Assembly (NCBI GenBank): GCA_963969495.1
Contig: OZ018318.1
Span: 97,617,413 to 97,681,412 of the forward strand
Direction: 5' to 3'
Length of the DNA: 64,000 bases
DNA from: Ceratothoa steindachneri
Lineage: Eukaryota; Arthropoda; Malacostraca; Isopoda; Cymothoidae
Of this stretch, positions 56,090 to 64,000 are shown piece by piece. Under the pieces are notes generated by a model. That model saw only the letters and a list, made by a program, of their open reading frames with translations. It was not told where the DNA came from and made no database searches. Each line of letters opens with the position of its first letter. Position 1 is the first letter of the stretch. The position numbers were made by a program, and so were the translations under genes.

Positions 56090-57460
56090 AGAACTTCTGG
56101 CTGTTTTGCACGCCGACCCCTCCCATGGTGGTCCGCCCAGTGTGAGACGGCCCTCAAAAGGAAGCGTTATGCCTACATGCGCTATAAGCGCCGCCTAACA
56201 ATTTCACTGTCGCTGAATTTTGTCGGGCTAGGGCTAGGTTCCAGTATATTTCGAAGCACGTCCGCCTTTCTTCTTAGCGGGCATACGTGTCTTCACTTAA
56301 CGGGCAGACCCCTCTAGCAGAGGTGTGGAAGCGAGTTAAAAAGATCCAGGTGAGTTCTCGCAGGATCCCCCTCCCGTTCTCTAGGGGAATGGGACCGCAA
56401 TCTCAGGACCCGCGTCCGTTGCGGAATCCTTAGCGACCGCTTTTTCCGCATTTTCTAGCTGGGATGCTGGTCCGCTAGCATTCAATGCACTTCGTGGTGT
56501 CGTGGAAGGCCGCCGACTAGACTTTACCTCCAGAGGGAAAGAACTCTTTAACGACAGGTTTAATGTGAGTGAGTTGCGTTTCACTCTTGCTTCGTGCGCG
56601 GACACCGCCCATGGTCCAGACGATATCCCGTACGCCCGGCTTGGACACCTTGGTGAGCGAGGCATGACATTTCTTTTAGATTTGTTCAAAAGGATCTGGG
56701 TGAAGGGTATCCTCCCAGATTCCAAGCGAATCGCTACTCTGCTCGCCTTTCGCAAACCGGGAAGAGATCACTTTACTCCGGACGGTTTCCGCTCAATCTC
56801 TCTAACCTCTTGCGTGTGCAAGTTGATAGAGAAATTTGTAAATGTTAGATTAGCTTTTTTCCTGGACAGCGTAGCCCATTTGTCTTCTGCACAGTGCGCG
56901 GCTTGCACAAGTTCCACTCCACGTCGGATGCTCTGCTCCGACTGAAAAATGCCGTTTGCGAAGCCTTCCTTCGACGACAGCACTACACAACGGTGTTTTT
57001 GATCTGGAGAAAGCCTATGATACCGCATGGCGATACCGTATCATATAGACTCTCCACACGCTGGGGGCGAAGGGACGCCTCCCAATGTTTATATCTGAAT
57101 TTTTGCGAGATCGTTGATTCCACGTACGGCCCAACGGAGCAGGAAGAGGGTGTCCCGCAGGGTAGTGTCCTCAGTGTCACACTCCTTGCCCTGAGCATCA
57201 ACAGCATCACCTCGGTGCTGCCGGAAGATGTACTCGCTACGCTCTACGAGGACGACCTTTCGATCTCTTTTGGGGCAGCCCAGATGCCAACTCTGGAGCA
57301 TCAACTCCAACAGGCATTGAACTGCATCTCTCGCTATGCCGAAGCGCACAGGTTTCGGTTTTCTTTGGCCAAGACTAAGGTGGTGCACTTCTGCCACCTT
57401 CCACGGCTCCACTCCGACCAAGATTTGTTTCTTAATGGGGTACGCCTGGATGTGGTTTAA
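56090..57460 (+). pseudogene. I-clade LINE ORF2 reverse transcriptase relic
   Basis: Blocks in order: ADTAHGPDDIPYARLGHL, KGILPDSKRIATLLAFRKPG, DGFRSISLTSCVCKLIEKFV, STSDALLRLKNAVCEAF, a frameshifted motif A (FDLEKAYDTAWR-like; about 56,995-57,030), EEGVPQGSVLSVTLLALSIN (motif B) and LATLYEDDLSISFG (motif C, YVDD changed to YEDD). It ends FRFSLAKTKVVHFCHL. Frameshifts near 56,890, 56,990 and 57,030. Catalytic aspartates of motif C survive, but the frame is broken. Confidence 0.85.
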
Positions 57461-58120
57461 TCACACCGTTTCCTTGGTCTTGTATTCGACCGACGCCTTA
57501 CCTGGGAGGCTCATATTCGCAGTCTTAGGTTCTCTTGTACCCGCGCCATGGATATTCTCCATTCCATGAAGTTCAGCGCTTGGGGTGCTGATAGGGCTAC
57601 TTCCTTACTTTTTAATCGATCTTTTGTTTGTTCGTTTAAAGTTCGAATACTGATGTGAGTTTTTTGCATCCGCAGCCGAGCGTTTATTGCGAAAGGTGGA
57701 CTCAATCCACCACACCAGCCTTCGCGTTGTGCTCGGTGCCTTCCGCACTTCCCCCATTGATAGCCTATTAAGCGATACTGGTGGGATGCCACTTGTTCTA
57801 CGCCGCGTGTAGTGCATCACTCGCCTGTACGCGCGAGCCCGGCGCCTCCCTCAGTCGCCAACAGCTCTCATGGCACCTGCAGCTGATCTCAACGGTGCCG
57901 TATGCCGCCGAGAGACGCCAGTCATACCCTAAGTCCTTTGGGTTTAGGGCCAGGAAACTCCTTCGAGAGCTAGGTATAGCCCTTGGGCCGGTGGCACCAC
58001 TATTTCTGCCCAGGACGCCACCCTGGAGGGTACCACATTTGGCTATTTGTCTCAACGCCTCTGCTCCCAAAGCTTGTATGGCGTTGGGAGTATTGCGTTC
58101 GACCTTTTTGGAGCACACCT
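57461..58120 (+). pseudogene. I-clade LINE ORF2 thumb and linker relic
   Basis: After a stop the frame continues SHRFLGLVFDRRLTWEAHIR, then TRAMDILHSMKFSAWGADRA. This is the RT thumb region of I-type elements, where FLGL-FD--L-W--HI is conserved. Frameshifts follow at about 57,650 and 57,790. Confidence 0.7.
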
Positions 58121-58979
58121 CGTGTCACGCTGGAACCGTGCCATTGTATACGGATGGCTCGAACTCCCAAAAGGGGGTCAGCTTCCACGCCGTTTCCCCT
58201 CTGTTTGAAGTCTGCGTGGGTCTGCCAGGCGCTGTGTCTGTCTTCATGGCCGAGCTGGTGGCAATACACCACTCGTTACGGGAGAATACGCGACTTTCCA
58301 GGTTCGGAGACTGGATTGTGATCTATAGCTTCTAACAAAGCGCCCTGAGTGCACTCGGGGCATTGGAATCTCCGCATCCACTGGTTCGCGATATCCGTGA
58401 CGCCACGGTTTTTGCGAGCCAGGCGGATATCGAGATTATCTTCTGCTGAGTTCCTGGACATGTAGGTTTTGCGGGGAATGAGCGCGCCGATGAGGGCGCC
58501 AAAGAGTCTATGAGGACTCTGCGACCGGCCCATCGTTTCGCTCTTCTTCACACCGACTACATGACAAGAATACGGGCATTTCTTCGGACTGCTTGGCAAA
58601 GAAGATGAGAGACAGTCGAAGGGAACTTAAAGTTGCGTGCTATTGCGTCGCGACTGTTCCCATGGCCCATTTCACAAATGCCGTGACGGCTTCAGGTCGC
58701 TTTCTGTCGTCTCCGAATCGGGCAGACTCGTGTGACGCATCACTTTCTGATAAAGCACTCGCGAGCGCCCTATTGTGACGGCTGCGTCGTCCCCCAGACT
58801 GTTCGGAACATTCTTGTAGAATGTCCCAGTCTGGGTGATCTTCGCGCACGATACCTGTCACGATACCGAGATGGTCGGGGTCGCTACCGCCTGTCCCTTG
58901 TACTCGATACGAGTTCATGCACATTGACTTGTGGACTTGTTGACTTTGGGGGGCAGGCCGGGCTTCTCTCCTTTATTTA
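58121..58979 (+). pseudogene. I-clade LINE RNase H and C-terminal Cys/His relic
   Basis: RNase H shows VPLYTDGSNSQKGVSF (first Asp), FMAELVAIHHSLREN (Glu), IYSF*QSALSALGAL (the third-acid DSQSA block, with the Asp lost and a stop) and VPGHVGFAGNERADEGAKES (His-Asp block). The C-terminal tail carries HHFLIKHSRAPYCDGC and ILVECPSLGDLRARYL, the usual H...C..C...H.L-EC motif following RNase H in such LINEs. Frame changes near 58,720. One catalytic residue is missing, so RNase H is dead. Confidence 0.82.
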
Positions 58980-59079
58980 AGTAGTTTTTTTTTGGTTATT
59001 GATTTCTTTGTAGGTTGCATGCTTCTGCGTCAGGGTAAGGGGGACCTCCCCCCGATGGTTCCGAGGGTTCAAGATCTTC

Positions 59080-60372
59080 ATTGATAGTAAAGCAAATGCC
59101 AAATATAATGTCCAGTCTTTATTCTAAGCAACGCAATTATCTGTCTAAATATAAAATTATTTGTATCTTTATTTTCTTTAATTTCTTTGATATAGGATGA
59201 TGCAACATCAGGAGCATTCTTACCTCGAAGACTTTTATTTCAAACTAGACAATAGTGATGTTGATTTTTCTTTAATGAAGCAATTATTTCATTATACACA
59301 ACCATTCTCGAGCAGAAGAAACTTTCTTTAACACCAGGCATCCTTGGCAGGAGCAAAACATTTTGCATATCGACGGAAAATATTAGGAGTCCATCCATTT
59401 GTTCGTATATCTCACTATCTTTATCGTATTGTTTTTTTGCTTCCTTTTGCATTTCATTGTGCAATTGAACCTTTTGAGCATTTTGTTCATTCATATTAAA
59501 TTTAGAAAATAAGCATGTTGAACATTTGTCAAGACAAGGTTCAGAAAAACTTATGTTCATTTTCTTTAGTATACTCCGATAGGATTCATATGAACAACGG
59601 ACTGATGGGTGTTTTTCTTGAAATAGTTTAAACATTGAAGCAACAGAGAGATCTGTTGGAAAGGATCTTACATGTTGAGCATGGTCTCTTTTGAAATGAT
59701 AAATAACTGGATTGAAAGATTCTAGTGGATTCATTATTACTTCTCTATTAACTCGATTGGTAGGTTCACGTTTCCCTCTGTCATCTGGCACTGCAATATT
59801 TCCTGTCAAATTATTTGTGGATAAAGAAGCTGCATCAATCGAATCAAATAATGATTTTATAACCTGATCTTGACTGTACCCTAAAGTTCTGAGAAAAAAT
59901 TCCTGACAGACTTTGATTGCTTGTGCTTGGGCATCGCTCAATATATACACATACGATGACTTCTTCCTTAATAAATCTTTCTGAATACGCCTTCTTTCTA
60001 CTTTTTTTCTTGTTACTTTGCTTGACAACCATGCTCACCTCATATCGTAGCAGATTTCCAAAATTCTGAGTGAATGTGGTTACGCATTTCATCTAAATAC
60101 TTAGCATTACATTTGTAAGGGCATTTATCTATATCACATCCATTGAATATTGGATGTTTTTTCTTTATCTTGAATGAGTTTTTATTGTTGTGCCATTAGT
60201 TTCCTTCTTTTTTAACCTTAGAAACAACAGAGTTGTGATGGGAAGCCATTTTATTGTCATACACTGCTTATTGAGCATCGGAAATTTCAGGAGATCGAAC
60301 TTCGATAGCAGCTGCTATATTATTCTCTTGAATGCATGAAATGTCTTGTTCTTCTTTCCTCAAAACACTTCT
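59080..60372 (-). pseudogene. relic of an uncharacterised multi-exon DDE-like transposase family
   Basis: The minus strand has an acceptor-like TTTTGCTCCTTTCAG ending at about 60,372, then N-terminal sequence with two stops and a Cys pair block CDIDKCPYKCNAKYLDEMRN. After a frameshift a 262-codon frame begins at 60,028: SYVYILSDAQAQAIKVCQEF, FFLRTLGYSQDQVIKSLFDS, the cysteine block CLDKCSTCLFSKFN, and LLIFSVDMQNVLLLPRMPGV, a likely first catalytic Asp. Further frameshifts and a stop follow, then KNAPDVASSYIKEI and, in a third frame, DNCVA*NKDWTLYLAF, a likely second Asp block. I recognise this layout from unnamed arthropod proteins but cannot name the superfamily. Confidence 0.65.
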
Positions 60373-62590
60373 GAAAGGAGCAAAATAAACAAATATTTAT
60401 ACATTGCATTTAAGTAGCACATGCAATAAATTCGTGAATTACTGTATTATCATAATGATGATCATCACCATCATCATCTTCCCTTACCTCCCTCACCACC
60501 CCCTTAATTTATGCTTGTTACCTTGTATACACAGCATAACGGTGTAGGTATTCTTGTGTTAACAAATGGGCACACATATAACTTACAGGCATACAAATAT
60601 TTAAGGCTTGCTCCTGAATATAGATCTATATAAAAAACGATATATTAAAGTTAAACTATATTGAAGGTTAAATGTCGGTGACTTAGCAAGAGATGCAGGT
60701 ATCCGCGCATTGCCGTGAACATGGCAAACACACATAATGCACAAAAGAGAACATAATCTGGATCCAAATAAAAAAAAATGCTAAATTAGTGTGACGGTAA
60801 TGTAGAAAGGAAAGAACATCTAATTACTTTCCGCATGATTATAAGACAAATTTGCATACTAGTTTTATTTCATACTAAACTTCACCTAATGTACCCAGTT
60901 TGAAGTCCTCCAAATTAGTATAAATAAGTATAAATACAAAACAAACATTATAATCTTTGAGAGATAATTTTTTAGCTTTACTATATTATATACGCTTCAT
61001 ATTTAGGTTATTATTATTTACTGGTTTATAGCCCGAGAATTTCCCCATAGTGGGTCTATCAGTCTAAGCTACCGATGAAACAAAGAATAAGACGATGGAC
61101 AAACAGATGAAGCAAAACAAACTAAAAAGAAGATCAGCAGAAGACAAATATTCTGTGGTCGGGAGTTTACTTAAATCTCCAGGAATAGACAGACGATGAA
61201 GTGCAAGCCTGAACCTCCTCGCGGGCTCATATTTAGTTTGATATGATTTAATTTGATTAAAGATTAAATTTTATACGAGAGACGACACAAACTAATCATC
61301 TCTCACCAGGCAAACTATTCAACTTCATCTTGAAATCAATAATAAAAAGATTTAGTGAATCCTTATTTCTTTTACATTCCAGTAATTATGACTATTATTA
61401 ATAATACAGGCCATATAATTAAAAAAAATAGTTATTATAACTATAAAGAAAAAAATTATAAATTTAAAATAAAATAAAGAGACAAATGCATTTTGTGATA
61501 GACAACAAAACTAAATTCAAATTAAAGCTTAATATGTTTTGTATTTACTGGTCCTTTAAAAATTGAAAGATGTTTGATGGTGTATTGTAATTGCAAGCCA
61601 TGGCTATTAGTCATTCTGCTTTAACGGTGAGATTATCTCCGACTGAATTAAAATGATAAAACGACATTGGCAACAAAAAACTCCCTTGTCCATTTCAGTA
61701 CAGACACATAACTCACAATTTGTTTAGGAAAAAACAGGTTGCGGCAATAAATTGATAGAAAGCTTGCATATACGGTGTTTTAGGTCTGGACATCGTGCTA
61801 CATATAAATGAAACAGACCGAATATTCAGTATAATCGGTATTCAACCTCTGCATTTTGCATATTCGGTGTTTCTTCTATGTTAACCATGGTAGTGTCGCG
61901 TATATTCGGTTTGTGGCCAATTTCTAACTCAAAACAAGTAAAAGATGGGCGTAAACCAATGCCAGAAATTGAATCTACGGGTCAAACTACATAAGAGTCA
62001 ATATATAACTCAAATTTGGAAAATTTGTATATTCGGTGTTCTTCATTTGCACGGTATTTGCACGGTAAATATCTTGATTCGGTTTCTTTCCTGAAAAATA
62101 ATAGATAATTTTTATTATTAATTATTATTATTTAATTACACTGTAAAACAATGAAGAAAGGGGAAATAAGAATAACGTTTTCTATGGGTATTTTTTGTGC
62201 AAATCATGAATATAACATCCGTCTTTTTTGCGACCCTCCAGTTTCTCGTAAATTACCATCTTACTTACGTTAAATACACTGATGGTTCCGTAGAGATTGA
62301 ATGCAAACAGGATTGGGCAGAAACTGACAACTCCTAAAGTTATAAACGGATTTTGATATAATTTTGAGGGGATGTTCCTAAGATATTTGTCAATCTAACC
62401 TATGAATATTATGGAAATAAACTTAATATATTTTTAGTTTAATGGGTCCAAATCCGTGGTAACACTTATGTAACGCTCGGTAATTTTGTAACTTACTATA
62501 AATGCTTCCTTTTTTTTAGTTTTTATTTAGTATTTGTTGCCGTTACTATTTATATTATTTTTCAAATACTACAGTGTTTTTCCTATACAG
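60373..62590. other. AT-rich spacer with a recurring TATTCGGT motif
   Basis: A small ATC-type repeat lies at 60,455-60,480. The stretch 61,766-62,092 carries a repeated TATATTCGGTGTTT-like motif described separately. No coding motif was seen. Part of the left end may be intron of the adjacent transposase-like relic. Confidence 0.5.
61766..62092. repeat. dispersed TATATTCGGT(G/T)TTT motif cluster
   Basis: Copies: CATATACGGTGTTTT (about 61,767), ATAATCGGTATTC (about 61,831), CATATTCGGTGTTTC (about 61,859), GTATATTCGGTTTGT (about 61,900), GTATATTCGGTGTTC (about 62,028) and TTGATTCGGTTTCTTT (about 62,074). Spacing is irregular. Function unknown. Confidence 0.5.
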
Positions 62591-64000
62591 GGGCAGAGCT
62601 AAAATGCCAAGAGAATGCAAAAATTCGACAGACAGTTTCTTTTATATATGTGGATCAGTTACATTACGACAAGACAGGAGAACACAGTTGAATAAACATG
62701 TGAAGAAACTTAATGGACTGTACTTTGGATGTAAAGTTGGTAGCCAGGACAAATGCTAGGCCCCTCACATATGTTGTGTCAGGTGAATAAGATCCCATTC
62801 TGCCTGGGTGAAAGGTAAAGGGTAAAGGTCTTAGGCGCATGTTTGGCATAACAATGGTCTGGAGGGAGCCAAAGGACCATTCAACGGATTGCTTCTTCTG
62901 CTTAACAGATATTAAAGGTGGGCATTCAATATGTTGTTTTATTTCCTAGTATTTAATATATTTTCACAAGATGTATCAATTAAAAAGATCAAAATATGCT
63001 GTACTTTCCCTATTTCGGCTAGTGATCACAGCCAGTAATATCCATTTTTTTCTGATTTTATTTTATTTCACTGCAAGTTGTAACAGAGAAGGCATGAAAT
63101 CTATCATGTATCCAGTTCTTTAGTTTGCTATTCACCCAGTTCGACCTTTCAAGTGCCTATTCCTTTAACACAACCGCCATTTGAATTACCAAGCGATGAC
63201 ACGAGCCGCTCAGTTTCAGAATCTCAAGATACACCATATGTGGCAAAGCTTGAATCTAAAGAGAAACCACACCTCATCACCCAACCGGAACTCAATGATC
63301 TCTTTCGTGATCTAACACTTACTAAGCAACAGAGTGAACTTGTGCCCTCACGTCTGCAACAATGGAACCTGTTGGATGAACATGCTCGAACTACAGTATT
63401 TAGGAAGCGTTATGCAGATCTACAGCAATTCTTCACTTTTGAACCCAACTTGATCTATTGTAATGATATCAGTGGCCTATTCAATAGCCTGAAGCTGACC
63501 TATGAACCAAATAAGTGGAATATATTTATAGATGCATCCATTTACAGCATATAAGCGGTTCTTTTTCACATTGGGGACACTATACCTTCACTCCCAGTTG
63601 CTCGCTCAGTCATTATAAGGGAGACATATGAGAACCTTGCTTTTATTCTAGCGCATACGTTATGAGCAGCATGAATGGCTAATTTGTGCGCACTTGAAAG
63701 TAGTAATCCAACTTATTGGGCTATAAACGATACACCAAGTTTATGTGGTTCCTTTGCAAGTGGAATATTAAGGCCGGACTAGAACATTATGTACGCTCAG
63801 AATGGTCACCTCGGGAAACTATGACGCCTGGATGCCCTTATGTAATTCCTGAGTCACTAGTTAAGAATGAGAAAATCATTTTGAGACCACTGCATAAAAA
63901 ACTAGGCCTAATGAAGCAATTTACCAAAGCACTGCTTATAAGAAGCCATGTTTCCAGTATCTCAAAGCGATCTTCCCTACAATAAGTCATGACAAGTTTA
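62591..64000 (+). pseudogene. multi-exon relic of a widespread arthropod protein of unknown function
   Basis: An acceptor-like TTTTTCCTATACAG precedes the ATG at 62,604. The first exon reads MPRECKNSTDSFFYICGSVT, LYFGCKVGSQDKC, a stop, APHICCV, and after frameshifts [23 protein letters not shown]-start intron follows from about 62,919 to near 63,085. The next exon gives KPHLITQPELNDLFRDLTLT, SRLQQWNLLDEHARTTVFRK, FEPNLIYCNDISGLFNSL and NKWNIFIDASIYSI, a stop at 63,552, then VARSVIIRETYENLAF, YKRYTKFMWFLCKWN and LRPLHKKLGLMKQFTKALL. It runs off the window. I recall this family as numerous unannotated proteins in arthropods and some other animals. It is high-copy and probably TE-related, but the function is unknown. 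Confidence 0.65.

Larger units (their letters stand above)
51545..59070 (+). mobile_element. I-clade non-LTR retrotransposon with RNase H, broken by a solo LTR
   Basis: This GC-rich element contrasts with its AT-rich surroundings. It has a 5' region (about 51,545-52,130), a gag-like ORF1 (about 52,140-54,060), and an ORF2 with endonuclease, RT, RNase H and a C-terminal Cys/His block (54,062-58,979), then a T9 stretch and about 80 bp of 3' sequence. An RNase H domain after RT is characteristic of the I group. A 1,233 bp solo LTR interrupts the endonuclease. Without the LTR the element is about 6.3 kb. Confidence 0.82.

Overview
This window looks like intergenic or heterochromatic DNA from a TE-rich eukaryote, most likely an arthropod. 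That reading rests on the mix of Penelope-like elements (PLEs), Jockey, CR1 and I-clade LINEs, Ty3/gypsy and Bel/Pao LTR elements, mariner/IS630-type, piggyBac-like and other transposase relics, long (TA)n tracts and AT-rich spacers. I found no intact host gene, no rRNA and no convincing functional tRNA. Nearly every long reading frame belongs to a decayed mobile element or is simple sequence. Boundaries are approximate unless target-site duplications or inverted ends are cited.

Layout. 0-3 kb: AT-rich, nothing recognised. 3.0-3.9 kb: (CA)n(TA)n tract, a PLE 3' tail with a hammerhead-like motif, and a duplicated 0.33 kb unit. 3.98-4.39 kb: fold-back element. 4.75-10.1 kb: two divergently oriented Ty3/gypsy relics of related families; the plus copy has a scrambled domain order and its 3' LTR holds a further insertion. 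10.5-14 kb: a heavily decayed Bel/Pao element on the minus strand. 16.4-18.7 kb: a PLE (minus) with RT and GIY-YIG domains. 18.9-23.6 kb: a Jockey-type LINE (minus). 24.4-29 kb: a CR1-type LINE (minus) with an SGNH-esterase ORF1 and an EN-RT ORF2. 29.4-31.3 kb: a 5'-truncated Jockey piece joined to a PLE piece. 31.4-35.4 kb: a zone of extreme strand composition bias, first C/A-rich, then G/T-rich, then pure A/G. 35.5-43.4 kb: a nest of elements separated by TA tracts, comprising a DDE transposon with long inverted ends, a PLE broken by two insertions, and an inverted pair of PLE copies, one arm of which carries a mariner.

The right part holds a 3 x ~115 bp tandem repeat (43.7-44.1 kb), a piggyBac-like relic (44.4-45 kb), an IS630/mariner relic (47 kb), and a ~588 bp near-perfect inverted repeat of a tRNA-derived unit bounded by TA tracts (48.3-49.8 kb). 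It continues with a GC-rich I-clade LINE (51.5-59 kb) interrupted by a 1,233 bp solo LTR with a 5 bp target duplication. It ends with two relics of poorly characterised arthropod multi-exon families: a DDE-like transposase relative (59.1-60.4 kb, minus) and a protein of unknown function (62.6 kb to the window end, plus).

These elements do not form a pathway; the sequence records nested insertion. Two recurring themes stand out: PLE 3' ends abut (TA)n tracts, and two of those ends carry clear hammerhead-ribozyme-like cores.
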